This document shows positions 53,285-63,115 of a stretch of 64,000 nt of DNA, piece by piece. Made by a program: the position numbers and the translations under genes. The stretch spans positions 310,001-374,000 of the forward strand of contig JADGDD010000003.1 in the NCBI GenBank assembly GCA_016745075.1. Reading direction: 5' to 3'. Each line of letters begins with the position of its first letter. The stretch's first letter is position 1. Source of the DNA: Planctomycetota bacterium (GTDB taxonomy: Bacteria; Planctomycetota; UBA11346). The notes below the pieces were generated by a model. It saw only the letters and a program-made list of their open reading frames with translations. It was not told the origin of the DNA and did not search any database.

Positions 53285-54508
53285 ATGTATGACGCAGTCC
53301 TGAAATATATTCATAAGACTTGGCCCCGCCATATACGGCAGGGGGATGATGTGCCTAATGGTACCTCTCCTCTACCATATCCTTTTACCACTCCCAGTCC
53401 GCCAGAGTCATATACGTTCCAAGCCTTATTTTATTGGGATTCTTTTTATACGCATCTTGGGTATTTAAAGCAGGGCATGATTGAACAGGTGTTGAATGAT
53501 GTGAATAACCATTTGTACTTGGTGGACATCTATGGTTTTGTTCCCTGTTCAACATATCAAGTGGATAATAACAGAAGTCAGCATCCCTATTTATCTGCTG
53601 ATGTGCGGCAGGCCTTTGAGTATACTGGTGACACAACATGGTTGGCAGCAGCTTTTCCGAGATTAGAGCGGGAATATGATTTTTGGCAGCAGCAACGGAA
53701 CACCGTTTGTGGATTAAACCGTGGTGGACATAATGCCACTGACCCAGAAGCCCTGGGTGCATTTGTAGAACAGGTTTGCAAACGGCTTGCTAGGACGACC
53801 TGTACGACCGATGAAGAGCGTTCTGCATTAGCGGGCCATCATTATGCAGAAGCAGAATCCGGTTGGGATTTTACGCCTCGTTTTAATGCCCGAGGTTTAG
53901 ATTTTGTGCCTGTAGATTTAAATATGCAATTATATAATTACGAGAAAAATATGGCGTATTTTTCCCGCATATTGGAAAATACCCAAACCAAGATATGGGA
54001 AGAACGAGCAGCAACCAGAGCTGAACGTATTCAAGCATTGTGCTGGAATGAAGAACGAGGGTGTTTTCTTGATTATGATTATGTGAATAGATCTCAATCT
54101 TCTGTTTTTTCAGTTGCCTCACTGACTCCCTTACAATTTGGTATTGCGAGTAAAGAACAGGCAGAGCGAACCATTGCCTTATTACCATTATTAGAAGGTG
54201 AACACGGTGTTGCAGCAACCGAGTGTTGTGATCCACCAACTGGCCACCAATGGGCATGGCCTTCTGTGTGGCCACCCTTACAATACATCACCAATGCTGC
54301 GCTGACTCGTTATGATTTTCGTGAAGATGCTCAGCGTTTGCGCAAAAAATATTTGAATACCTGTGTTCGTCATTTCCAAGAAACAGGCCAACTGTGGGAA
54401 AAATACGACGCGGAAACCGGTGAGCATGGTGGTGGTGAATATACGGCCCCACCGATGATGGGTTGGACTGCCGGTGTTTTTGTGCATTTTGCCCAGCGCG
54501 CGGAATAG
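53285..54508 (+). CDS. GH37-like (trehalase-type) glucosidase
   Basis: A 407-residue (alpha/alpha)6-barrel glycosidase, no signal peptide, so cytoplasmic. It has the trehalase-type motifs TFQALFYWDSFYTHLGYL, LVDIYGFVPCSTYQVDNNRS, EAESGWDFTPRFN (compare ESGWDFSSRW of trehalases) and GHQWAWPSVWPPLQYI (compare the QWDxPxGWxPxQ signature). Shorter than typical trehalases (~540 aa), so the substrate may be another glucoside or a mannosylglycerate-type compound, as in GH37/GH63-like relatives. The ATG follows AAAGGG. Divergent from the araC-type gene. Confidence 0.72.
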   Translation: MYDAVLKYIHKTWPRHIRQGDDVPNGTSPLPYPFTTPSPPESYTFQALFYWDSFYTHLGYLKQGMIEQVLNDVNNHLYLVDIYGFVPCSTYQVDNNRSQHPYLSADVRQAFEYTGDTTWLAAAFPRLEREYDFWQQQRNTVCGLNRGGHNATDPEALGAFVEQVCKRLARTTCTTDEERSALAGHHYAEAESGWDFTPRFNARGLDFVPVDLNMQLYNYEKNMAYFSRILENTQTKIWEERAATRAERIQALCWNEERGCFLDYDYVNRSQSSVFSVASLTPLQFGIASKEQAERTIALLPLLEGEHGVAATECCDPPTGHQWAWPSVWPPLQYITNAALTRYDFREDAQRLRKKYLNTCVRHFQETGQLWEKYDAETGEHGGGEYTAPPMMGWTAGVFVHFAQRAE

Positions 54509-54660
54509 AATACATTTTCGGTGCGAGGAACAGGCCTTACCACAGGTGACCTGTAGAGAATCTTTGATGCTTGTATTTGGCTAGAATGTCCAAAATCGTA
54601 TGTCATTAGGGAAAGGAGTTTATTACCTTTCCCTCTCACGCTTACATACTGAGGTTGACC

Positions 54661-57600
54661 ATGGTACCAATTCAAGAAAAATTATTCGATATTATTAAAA
54701 ACCCTCCTCGGGATTTCTGTCCAGTCCCTTTGTGGTGGTGGAGTGGTGAAAAAATTGAAACTGAACGCTTACAGTGGCAAATGGATAGATTCTGCGAAGG
54801 TGGGGTTTATCAACTGGTTATTTTTAACTTAGCGCCAACCAGTCCACTCTATGGTTGTGACCAAGATGATCCGCCCCTATTTAGCGATGAGTGGTGGACT
54901 CTGGTTAAAGAAGTCTGTGAATATGCCAGAACCTTGGGGATGAAAATTTGGCTGTATGACCAGTTAGGTTTTTCTGGGGCTAACTTCCAAGGACAGTTGG
55001 TCAATCAGAATGCGGCTTTTAGTGGTTATTGGTTAGAGAGCAAAACAGACATTTTGACAGAACCCGGAACGGTCAACATTCCTGATGGGTGTGTTTCTTT
55101 GGGAGCTTGGCAACGTCTTTGTTCTGAGAGCGGAGCAAACGCGTGGGAACAACTGGAAACCGGTTGTTCATCAACGCTTTCAGGACCGCATGAGCTGCGG
55201 ATCGTTTATTATGAGCGTCGTGGGTATGATTACCTCAGTAAAGAAGCCTGTTCGGATTTAATTGATGTGATTCACGGCCGCTTTGAAGAGCATTTACAGC
55301 CATGGTTCGGAGATGTTGTTGGCGGAACGTTCCAAGATGAATTGCCATCCATGCCGACTTGGTCTGAACATTTCTTGGCACAATTTTCTGAACAACACGG
55401 TTATTCATTGGCGGAGAAACTACCAGAATTGTGGGATGCAGACAGCGATAATCATCACTTACGGATTGATTTTCATCGGACTCGTTGTGCGCTTGCTGAA
55501 GCGGCCTTTTTCAAACCAGCATTTGAATGGCATGAGAGAAATGGTTTATTATATGGCTGTGATCAACAAAGTCCGGCTCGTTGTGGTGATCCTGTTGGTG
55601 GTGTAGAAAAATATGCCGATTATATGGAAACCCACAAATGGTATAGTGCTCCAGGCAGTGATCATGATGGTGATGCTAAAATTCATAGTTCTATTGCCCA
55701 TTTATATGATCGGCCAAGAGTATGGATTGAAAGCTTCCACTCGTCTGGTTGGGGTGGTACGTTAGAAGAAACGTTTGATTGGTTACTTCCTTGGATTCGT
55801 GCTGGTGCCAATTTGTATGACCCACATGCGGTGTATTATAGCACCAAAGGTATGTGGTGGGAGTGGGCGGCTCCGTCGACATGTTGGCGACAGCCCTACT
55901 GGAAACATTATTCGGTTTTCTCCAATGCGGTTTCTCGTCTCTGTGCTCTCATGACTGAAGGCGAACATCTTGCTGATGCTGCGTTGTTATATCCAGCTAC
56001 GGCAGTCATGTCAGATATGAGCCCTTCTGGACCTTTGGGAAATGCTGAAGCTGTGACTCGTTCGTACGAAAAATTGAATGGAATCATGGAGTGGAAGAAA
56101 CCAACGGCGGGCTGGTTTGAAAATATCGGAGTAGATTATGATGTGGTCAACGAGAGCTCCGTTGCTGCTGCCGAAATTGCTGGAAACCGCATTCGTATTG
56201 GAACAGAATGGTTTAGCTCGTTGGTATTGCCAGAATGTTCGTTGATTGAAGAAAATGCTTTCAGGAAAATATTGGCCTTTGCCAACAACGGTGGTCGTAT
56301 TGTGGTGACTGGGCAAACGCCCAACCTCAATGATGAAGATAAAGCCCTGTGGCAACATTGTTGTGATCAAGGGGCAATTGTATTTGCTGAAGATGAATCC
56401 TCATTTGCCAAATCGATCAGACGGAGCGGCCGTGGGGTTGTCTGTGATCATGTAACCTTACATCGTCAGGAAGGAGATATGAACTGGCTTTTGGTGACTG
56501 CTGCGAAAAGCATGGCGACCGAAGTGGACACATCTCCCAAAAAATGGTATGAACGAAAAGCGTATACTTTTGATCGGGAACGATACCAAGAACGTGTGAA
56601 TGTTCGTTTGCCTGAACAACAGTGCAGAGCCTACCAATACCATATATTTAGCGGTAAAATTGAAGAACTTCCCGTGGATGCAGACGGATCTGTTGCCGTA
56701 GGTTTTGATTCTTGTCCAGCAACAGTTCTTTTTTGGTCCCACAGTGAACTGGCTTTCCCTTGTGAAAACAGAAATGTTTTTGCCGCTGGAAGCAAAAAAA
56801 CAGCATTGACTGGTGACTGGCAGAGTGAGCTACTCCCGACGGCACAAAATGATTTTGATGACTTTGGCAATTGCTTCACAGAAGGTGGTTCTGTTCTAAC
56901 TCACAAGCTGGAGTGGAGTGCCGGCGGAGACAGTACGAGTACCGCTTTTGCTGGATACGGAGTCAGAGGGCATTCTTTTGGCCCTGTTGATGGTGAAGCA
57001 TCCTTGCCTGCTGTGCATTCAACATCTGTGGAGGCGTGGAAACCGGTTGAATATTCACTCTCCCGAGGAATTTGGAAAGATCCTATTTGCCAAGAATCGC
57101 AAGGCCCCAAAGGACATGTTCCAGAAGAATTCATCCATTTTGGTGGCTATGATCCAGGAGAGATGTTCCAATTTAAATGCTGTTTTGATTGGGACGGGGA
57201 TGCAAACATTTATTTAGCTATTGGTGCAGGCGCTAGCAAACAAGTGTGGTTGAACGGTGTGTTCATTGATGGTGAAGACAGTGGCTATCTGTGGATGGAA
57301 CAATGTTCTCTAAAACAGGGTCAGAACGTTTTGGAATTCCGTTTGCGCAATGATAGCCAACATAACATTAATTTGCGCGCATTCTGGAGCATTGTTAAAG
57401 ACCCAGTACTCTTTAAGAGACCTGAACGGATCATCAAAGATGAGAGCAAAGAAGCGGGTCGGGAATTGACCTTCTCTCACGTGTTACATTTAGAAGATAT
57501 GCCCGAACAAGCAGAGATGCATGTTTTTGTTAGTGGTATTTGTCGCATACAGGTGAATGGCAAGGAAATTGGGCGGCAAGGTGGATTTGAACCTTATAAA

Positions 57601-58545
57601 ATTGCACCATCAGTCAAACCGTACGAGATCATCCCGTTTTTGAAAACGGGGCAAAATCTTATTGAAGTAATTGGCATTACTCAGACGAGTGGTTTTGATG
57701 TGTTGGTGGATGGCAAACTTGTTTATGCTGATGGTCGAGAGGCATTTTTTGTAACCGATAAAAACTGGTCTGTTGCAGGATTAGGAGAGAAGTTGGGGCC
57801 AGTTTGTATTTTACGAAATCAATACAAAGACCCGAATTGGATACATCTATGGAATCGCCCACACCCTTTACCGGAAAGCTCTTGGTTAGAAGGAGATCAT
57901 TTTAAGGGCTCAGTATATCAGGTTTCACCATATGCGATTACTGCATCACAGGTTTTGGAAACCCTAGAATGGACTATTCCGCCAGGGGTGGAGAAAATGT
58001 TTATACCACTTCTTTCAGAAGGGGAATTGAAGATAGAGGGAAGGTGTTTTCCTGTGCAACCTACACACAAAGAACTTCCATTGAATCGAACAGGGAAAAA
58101 GGCGTGTCGTGTAACATTAACGGTGCCAGCAGGTTTAAATAATTCCCGAGGTGGACATTTAGAAAACTTTATCCGCTACGATGTTGGTAAAGGTCTTATC
58201 GGGTTGGGAGATTGGGATGAATATGGGCTTGGTGCTTACTCTGGAGGCGTTCGTTATACGCAAGCGTTCGAGTGTGGAGAAGCAGGCAAGCAGGCCATTC
58301 TAGATCTGGGGGATGTTCGGGGAAGTGTTGATGTTGTGGTGAATGGGACGCACTGCTCGACTCTTATTGCGGCCCCTTATCGTTGTGATATTTCACAGGC
58401 GATTCAGGCCGGAGCAAATAATCTGGAAATAACACTCTACAATACCTTAGCTTCTTACATTGAAGCAACCAGTCCAACTAATTATGTTTTCAAAGATCAA
58501 ACCCGTTCTGGTCTCTACGGTCCAGTTCATGTGGAGTATGTGTAA
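54661..58545 (+). CDS. GH106-like alpha-L-rhamnosidase family protein
   Basis: A 1294-residue glycosidase without an evident signal peptide. The N-terminal TIM barrel (~10-500) resembles GH106 and related families: PVPLWWWSGEKIETERLQWQ, FCEGGVYQLVIFN, EYARTLGMKIWLYDQLGFSG, GDVVGGTFQDELPS with a candidate catalytic Glu, VWIESFHSSGWGG with a second. Then beta domains including a galactose-binding-like module (~700-830 and ~860-930: QVWLNGVFIDGE, IYLAIGAG) and a C-terminal sugar-binding fold (GDVRGSVDVVVNGTH) typical of GH2/GH106 ends. GAGG lies six bases before the ATG; an in-frame TTG six bases earlier is less likely. Substrate predicted to be a rhamnoside or related deoxysugar, by family only. 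Confidence 0.65.
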   Translation: MVPIQEKLFDIIKNPPRDFCPVPLWWWSGEKIETERLQWQMDRFCEGGVYQLVIFNLAPTSPLYGCDQDDPPLFSDEWWTLVKEVCEYARTLGMKIWLYDQLGFSGANFQGQLVNQNAAFSGYWLESKTDILTEPGTVNIPDGCVSLGAWQRLCSESGANAWEQLETGCSSTLSGPHELRIVYYERRGYDYLSKEACSDLIDVIHGRFEEHLQPWFGDVVGGTFQDELPSMPTWSEHFLAQFSEQHGYSLAEKLPELWDADSDNHHLRIDFHRTRCALAEAAFFKPAFEWHERNGLLYGCDQQSPARCGDPVGGVEKYADYMETHKWYSAPGSDHDGDAKIHSSIAHLYDRPRVWIESFHSSGWGGTLEETFDWLLPWIRAGANLYDPHAVYYSTKGMWWEWAAPSTCWRQPYWKHYSVFSNAVSRLCALMTEGEHLADAALLYPATAVMSDMSPSGPLGNAEAVTRSYEKLNGIMEWKKPTAGWFENIGVDYDVVNESSVAAAEIAGNRIRIGTEWFSSLVLPECSLIEENAFRKILAFANNGGRIVVTGQTPNLNDEDKALWQHCCDQGAIVFAEDESSFAKSIRRSGRGVVCDHVTLHRQEGDMNWLLVTAAKSMATEVDTSPKKWYERKAYTFDRERYQERVNVRLPEQQCRAYQYHIFSGKIEELPVDADGSVAVGFDSCPATVLFWSHSELAFPCENRNVFAAGSKKTALTGDWQSELLPTAQNDFDDFGNCFTEGGSVLTHKLEWSAGGDSTSTAFAGYGVRGHSFGPVDGEASLPAVHSTSVEAWKPVEYSLSRGIWKDPICQESQGPKGHVPEEFIHFGGYDPGEMFQFKCCFDWDGDANIYLAIGAGASKQVWLNGVFIDGEDSGYLWMEQCSLKQGQNVLEFRLRNDSQHNINLRAFWSIVKDPVLFKRPERIIKDESKEAGRELTFSHVLHLEDMPEQAEMHVFVSGICRIQVNGKEIGRQGGFEPYKIAPSVKPYEIIPFLKTGQNLIEVIGITQTSGFDVLVDGKLVYADGREAFFVTDKNWSVAGLGEKLGPVCILRNQYKDPNWIHLWNRPHPLPESSWLEGDHFKGSVYQVSPYAITASQVLETLEWTIPPGVEKMFIPLLSEGELKIEGRCFPVQPTHKELPLNRTGKKACRVTLTVPAGLNNSRGGHLENFIRYDVGKGLIGLGDWDEYGLGAYSGGVRYTQAFECGEAGKQAILDLGDVRGSVDVVVNGTHCSTLIAAPYRCDISQAIQAGANNLEITLYNTLASYIEATSPTNYVFKDQTRSGLYGPVHVEYV

Positions 58546-58679
58546 GCAATTTTGTTGAGCATTCTGGTGTGGGGTCGTATTGAACATATTACATACGATA
58601 CCCACGCCACCTTCTCTGAGTTAATTGCGGCTAAAATAGGCTACGTTTGTTTGCAGAAGGGTTCTCTATAAAAATGAGT

Positions 58680-60086
58680 TTACTGACAAATGCCCAAACC
58701 CATCCAGTTCAAAACATTACTTGGATCAATATCGGAATTTGTTTTATGCAAATTGAGTAATTGCCCATCTGTGAGATGTTCATGCTGCTCGTTTTGTAAA
58801 TGTGCAATAAAACGTTTTCGCAAACGCGCTAGCAATGCACTGTTTTCAGAAAGGTCATGTTCATCAAGTGGGTCACAGCTTTTATCAAAGACCAATTCTT
58901 TACCATCATCAGCAAAATACAGATACTTGTACCGACCATCATGAAAAAAGTGATTATTGTTAATTTGCCCATGTAAATCATCTCGGATAGAGTCCTGCTC
59001 CCCATAGACCAGAGGTAAAATATTCTTACCCGTTACGTCATCAGGACAGGGAGCTCCTGCCAGTGCGCAAAAAGTTGGTAACAAATCAGCAAGTTCAATC
59101 AGCGCAGAAGTTTTTGCATTGCGCAGGGTTTGCATAGATTTTGGGAAACGCATAATAAATGGTAGACGGACTGAAGGGTCAAGCATACTCCCTTTGAAAC
59201 ATGTTCCGTAATCTCCGAGCATTTCTCCGTGGTCTGTTGTGAAAACAATAATGGTATTTTCCCATAGACCATTGCGCATGAGCGTACCAAATAGTCGGCT
59301 TAAATGATGATCAACCCGAGTCACCATACCGTAATAGACACCGCGCATTTTTCGTTTTTCGACAGCATTCATGTGAGAAAAACTATTGCCGTTTTGAATG
59401 TCTTTGAGAGACCAAGGAAGTCTCTCATCCTGACACCATTCCGGCATTACTGGATCAGGAATATCCTCATTATCGTACATGCTGTAATATGGTTCATAAG
59501 TGACATTTGGTGGATGCGGATCTAAAAGGGAAGTCCAGAGAAAAAATGGCCGTTCTTTTTCTCGGTCATCTAACCAGTCAATGCTCTCTTGAATGGCCCA
59601 ACTTGTTGTGGAAAACTCTTCAGGAGCAGTGTGGAGCATTGGTGTCATTTCATTGGCACCAATAAGTGAGGGCGGTAGTTTACCATATTTACGCACTGCT
59701 GCTCGACCTCTGGCTTTGTTTCCTCGGTACACTTCAAACCCAGCTTGAAAAGTTGGATCGGTATGCCAGTGAGTTTTACCCATTAAAGCCGTTTGATACC
59801 CTGCTTGAGTCATCAAACTTCCCAAAAAGTCGTTCCGATGACGTTCAATACGATGGTGAGCAGCAAAAGCTGGCATGCCATACTGATGAGATTGAATACC
59901 GGTAATCATGGTTGTTCGTGCGGGAATACATACCGGACAATCGGTATAAGCTTGATCAAAAAGAATACCCTCTTTGGCGAGCATATCTAAATGAGGTGTT
60001 CGTTGGCATGGGTGGCCTGAACAGCCCAAAGCATCTGGGCGTTGTTGATCTGTGGTAATAAACAAGATATTTGGTTGTTCACTCAT
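58680..60086 (-). CDS. Sulfatase (type I, formylglycine-dependent)
   Basis: A 468-residue S1-type sulfatase removing sulfate esters from carbohydrates. Features: NILFITTDQQRPDALGC (metal-binding Asp), the maturation motif CIPARTTMITG, whose C53 would become formylglycine, HWHTDPTFQAGFEVYRGN, FFLWTSLLDPHPP and FTTDHGEMLGDYG (metal ligands). No signal peptide is apparent, so it may act inside the cell or the periplasm by another route. No formylglycine-generating enzyme gene is in the window. Converges with the GH106-like gene; fits removal of sulfate from the polymer attacked by the neighbouring glycosidases. Confidence 0.92.
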   Translation of the reverse strand: MSEQPNILFITTDQQRPDALGCSGHPCQRTPHLDMLAKEGILFDQAYTDCPVCIPARTTMITGIQSHQYGMPAFAAHHRIERHRNDFLGSLMTQAGYQTALMGKTHWHTDPTFQAGFEVYRGNKARGRAAVRKYGKLPPSLIGANEMTPMLHTAPEEFSTTSWAIQESIDWLDDREKERPFFLWTSLLDPHPPNVTYEPYYSMYDNEDIPDPVMPEWCQDERLPWSLKDIQNGNSFSHMNAVEKRKMRGVYYGMVTRVDHHLSRLFGTLMRNGLWENTIIVFTTDHGEMLGDYGTCFKGSMLDPSVRLPFIMRFPKSMQTLRNAKTSALIELADLLPTFCALAGAPCPDDVTGKNILPLVYGEQDSIRDDLHGQINNNHFFHDGRYKYLYFADDGKELVFDKSCDPLDEHDLSENSALLARLRKRFIAHLQNEQHEHLTDGQLLNLHKTNSDIDPSNVLNWMGLGICQ

Positions 60087-60636
60087 GATAACTCTCCGTA
60101 TTTGTGTACGAACAATCAGTACGCCGAGTCAGGCGTATGGCCGAATTGTATTTTCATAAATATTCTCACTTTGAGAAAAGTAAGAAAGCTTACCGTTCAT
60201 TCTCAATGTCACTTTTTGTTGTGGAGACTACATATTCTTCATGGAAACGGCAAGCTTTCCATGAAGGAGCTTCTGTTGCTAGACGAGGAGCTTTCCTCAA
60301 AAGATTGATTAAGACAGGAAAAGTGTGTTCTGTTTTTTTGAAATATCCACTGATATAATGAACGGGAACTCAGCAATGGGGGTGGAGATGGCCGAGTGGA
60401 CGTTCTTTTGTATCAATAGCCGTCTATTATTGTTGAGGAACAGAAGAAGCCTTCCGTCAAGACGATCAGACTTACGTCTCAGAAGATAACTTTTTGCTGT
60501 CAGTCATACATCTTAATCGTGTTGGAATGGTTTGTATAGGTGTTCTTCAACGATATTTGTACACTTCATGATACGATACATTTTATGAAATTAGATCCCA
60601 GCATCTGGCTGGACGAATACATCTGTAGGAGCGCTT
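60087..60636. other. 550-base intergenic region with hairpin and tRNA relic
   Basis: Holds the sulfatase promoter (-), an 11-bp perfect hairpin at 60237-60266 (CTTCATGGAAA/TTTCCATGAAG, 8-base loop) and the tRNA-like fragment at 60381. Short open frames here (for example 60104-60358 +) have no family resemblance and are not called. Confidence 0.45.
60381..60399 (+). pseudogene. 5' fragment resembling a tRNA-Ser gene
   Basis: GGTGGAGATGGCCGAGTGG matches the first ~19 bases (acceptor 5' strand and start of the D arm) of bacterial tRNA-Ser genes, preceded by a TATAAT box at 60354-60359. After GTGG the sequence departs completely and no anticodon arm, variable arm or T arm follows, so it is at most a relic. 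Confidence 0.4.
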
Positions 60637-61008
60637 ATGTCACTATTTGTTCTCAAAGAACTTGTGTACTTTTGCCACAAGATGGAAGAAATGTTATTCT
60701 TCTACACAACGGTATTGGGCATGCAGCACTTAAACGCTAATATTGCGGAACATACAGGTAATTGGGTCGAACTTGGGTGCCCTGCTTTTAAATTATGTCT
60801 GCATGCAGCGGCAGAGCCTGACTGTAAACCGCGGACTAACAAAAACAAATTAATATTTCATACTATTAAGATAACAGATGCGCGTCAGCATTTAGCAGCG
60901 CAGGGTGTACCCATAGTCGAGAGTAAAACATGGCCATCAAAACACATTTTGGAAATGTATGACCCAGAAGGCAATTGTGTTCAGATCGCAGAGATGCGCT
61001 CAGAATAA
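60637..61008 (+). CDS. VOC-family (glyoxalase/dioxygenase fold) protein
   Basis: A 123-residue single-module vicinal-oxygen-chelate protein: LKELVYFCHKMEEMLFFYTT with the N-terminal betaalpha element, VLGMQHL, WVELGCPAFKLCLHAAAE, KLIFHTIKITDARQHLAAQG and the ending LEMYDPEGNCVQIAEM, whose Glu/Asp pattern matches the VOC metal site. Members include glyoxalase I-like enzymes and antibiotic-binding (bleomycin-resistance type) proteins; this one cannot be placed. AGGAGC precedes the ATG. It stands alone, convergent with the fecR-like gene 8 bases away. Confidence 0.82.
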   Translation: MSLFVLKELVYFCHKMEEMLFFYTTVLGMQHLNANIAEHTGNWVELGCPAFKLCLHAAAEPDCKPRTNKNKLIFHTIKITDARQHLAAQGVPIVESKTWPSKHILEMYDPEGNCVQIAEMRSE

Positions 61009-61015
61009 CAGTTGT

Positions 61016-62350
61016 TTAATAGTTTTCTGTTACCCACATGCGTTCGATAATAAAATCAGTGTTATGATACGTGTGCAAAGTTAAACGCATACACTGGGTC
61101 TCTGGTTCTGTTGGTGTTAGATAATCTGGGTCATTACTGAAATCGGTAAAATGTTCGAGCGGTATGCTAACGGTCTGCCATGTATCGGGTTGCCACGTTG
61201 TTGATTGCCGTGTTTTGTATGTATAACGCCAAGAATTATGTTTGTTGGTGGATAAACGTAGATTGATAAAGGCATGTTTTTGATGTTTAAAAGTCAGATG
61301 GAGAACCATGTCTGAACGTATTGGGAATAATGGTTTGTTGGTAGCAGTATCGAGCAGATTTATAACGCGGTGATTCTCATAATCAAGATTATGGCGTTCA
61401 TGTAAGGGTTGGTGTAAGAGACTGGCCCCTGTTGCACCATAGGGTAAGACGGCATTGGTGCTAGTGTGTAAATCTACGAAAGGGCTTTCATGAGAAAACT
61501 CTTCTAAGAAAATGGTGTTTCCACGAAAGAGTTGCGTTTGTTCAGCAGAGATGTGGCCAAGCGCATGAAGTGTTTTGTGGTCGGCACGTATTGTTTCATT
61601 GGCGCGCACGGTTTGTTGACCATACTCCGTTGTACATTCAACAGTGCCTTCTTGCATGATGAGAAGACTCTCGTTTTGTTCTGCAAGAATAGTAAAGCGA
61701 GTTCCTAGCACTTTTGTTTGCATATGAGATGTGGTGATAATAAGTGGTCGTTCATGCAGTTGTGGTAATACGTCGGCTTCAAGGAGGCCATATTTCAAAA
61801 TAATGCCTTGCTGTGTGTCAGAGTTTTTCCAAGTAACCATGGCGGGCCCGTTAATAACAATGCGCGTACGGTCAGCGTGGAATAATTCAACTGAACTTTG
61901 GGAAGCAATATTGAGGCTATCTCCATTATGCAGCACGCTCTCAAAGGAGAGGGTGCTGCTACTCTGATCATGAATGAGACTTGCTGTACCGTGTACGCGG
62001 CTGATCGTTGCAATGGGGTCTGGTTGTAACAAGAAAAAGGTGAGACTCAGTAGCACAAGCGCTGCAATGGCAAAGAGTACTGAGGTCCGTGAAAACAATA
62101 TTATGGAAGTTGGTGAGTCATCCGTCGGAAGAACCGGTGTTTGAAAAGACTCTTCTGCCCGCAAACATTTGGTGATTTCACCCATCTGTTTCACTACATG
62201 GACATAACAGAGTCGGTGCTCTTCACTACGGGTGAGCATCTCTTCAATCTCTTCCACTTCACTATCACTACAGTCTTCTGCAAAGTAGCGTAGCAGTAAA
62301 GCGGTGAAATCATGCATCTCTTCATCCATAGCTGTATCGTGGGCGTTCAT
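61016..62350 (-). CDS. FecR-like anti-sigma factor with C-terminal beta domain
   Basis: A 444-residue membrane protein. The cytoplasmic N-terminus (~1-85) has a zinc-less anti-sigma-like helical part (LLLRYFAEDCSDSEVEEIEE), a membrane segment follows at ~86-110 (SVLFAIAALVLLSLTFFLL), then a periplasmic FecR domain (~115-290; LKYGLLEADVLPQL, TSHMQTKVLGTRFTI, LLIMQEGTVECTTEYGQQTV). The final ~95 residues are a beta-rich module (VLHLTFKHQKHAFINLRL ... WRYTYKTRQSTTWQPDTWQ) that looks like a carbohydrate-binding fold. Overlaps the sigma-factor gene by 4 bases, the usual arrangement for a cognate pair. It probably senses an envelope or glycan signal and releases the sigma factor. Confidence 0.82.
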   Translation of the reverse strand: MNAHDTAMDEEMHDFTALLLRYFAEDCSDSEVEEIEEMLTRSEEHRLCYVHVVKQMGEITKCLRAEESFQTPVLPTDDSPTSIILFSRTSVLFAIAALVLLSLTFFLLQPDPIATISRVHGTASLIHDQSSSTLSFESVLHNGDSLNIASQSSVELFHADRTRIVINGPAMVTWKNSDTQQGIILKYGLLEADVLPQLHERPLIITTSHMQTKVLGTRFTILAEQNESLLIMQEGTVECTTEYGQQTVRANETIRADHKTLHALGHISAEQTQLFRGNTIFLEEFSHESPFVDLHTSTNAVLPYGATGASLLHQPLHERHNLDYENHRVINLLDTATNKPLFPIRSDMVLHLTFKHQKHAFINLRLSTNKHNSWRYTYKTRQSTTWQPDTWQTVSIPLEHFTDFSNDPDYLTPTEPETQCMRLTLHTYHNTDFIIERMWVTENY

Positions 62351-62886
62351 GCAGGTTCTCCCTGTAGTAACTTCCCATTGACGCAGGTTTCTAATTTTCT
62401 ATGGGTTTTGGTCAAAGAAGCATTGGCACTGGTCAGTTTAAGCCCCATTGCATCTGCCAAATCTTGTCCTGTAAGCCCATCAAAGTAGCGATGTTGAATA
62501 ATCTGCCGAGCCTTAGGTGCTAAGTGGGTGAGGCAATCTCGCAAAGCAGCAATTCGTGTTGTTTCAGGGTGGGCATCGTCCTGTTGCCACGTTTCTTCCA
62601 ATAAGTCCATCACTTCAGAAGAAATCTTCTTGGTTTTCTGTCGTTTAATCTTCTTCACCGCGTTCAGAGCTTCAAAGCGAGCAATTTGTCGTGCCCACGG
62701 AGCAAACCCCTCTATATCAGTCAACTGCTCACTCTTACGCATTACCACCAGCAGCACATCTTGCAGAATATCCTCAGTCGCATGAAAATCACTGACAATG
62801 GCATACACATAACCAAACAACATCCCCCAGCACTCCATAAAGCGCTGCACCACCTGTTCCTGTCTTTCTTGCTGCTCCATATCCAT
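62347..62886 (-). CDS. ECF-type sigma factor (Rhodopirellula/Verrucomicrobium group-like)
   Basis: A ~179-residue sigma-70 family factor with region 2 (LFGYVYAIVSDFHATEDILQ then DVLLVVMRKSEQL ... FAPWARQIARFEALNAVKK) and region 4 (LTHLAPKARQIIQHRYFDG ... DLADAMGLKLTSANASLTKT). The style resembles the sigma-70 group expanded in Planctomycetes and Verrucomicrobia. I take the ATG at 62886 as start; a TTG at 62925 and an ATG at 62880 are alternatives. Overlaps the fecR-like gene as ATGA. Target genes are not evident, though the nearby polysaccharide region is an obvious candidate. Confidence 0.88.
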   Translation of the reverse strand: MDMEQQERQEQVVQRFMECWGMLFGYVYAIVSDFHATEDILQDVLLVVMRKSEQLTDIEGFAPWARQIARFEALNAVKKIKRQKTKKISSEVMDLLEETWQQDDAHPETTRIAALRDCLTHLAPKARQIIQHRYFDGLTGQDLADAMGLKLTSANASLTKTHRKLETCVNGKLLQGEPA

Positions 62887-63115
62887 TATACTCTTAAACG
62901 TCCCCGTCTCGCAATAACTAACCAAAATATTTGAAAGAAGAAGAGATGGTTGGAGGTGTTTGGAGAAGGTATTAGATAAAGAGTATGACAGACAGGAGGA
63001 AGTGGTTATTGATAAAAACGCACTGGCATTAATCTTTCTTCAGCAGATGATGGGTGTCGATTGTTTCGGAAGAAAGGAAACAGAATAATGCTAATTCGGG
63101 TATAAGGGGCTATGA

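Noticed and set aside
60104..60358. 84-codon frame between sulfatase and VOC genes
   Set aside because: Basic, low-complexity translation with no motif; overlaps a perfect hairpin and other equally long frames.
60381..60480. Intact tRNA gene
   Set aside because: Only the first ~19 bases match; no anticodon stem, variable arm or T arm follows.
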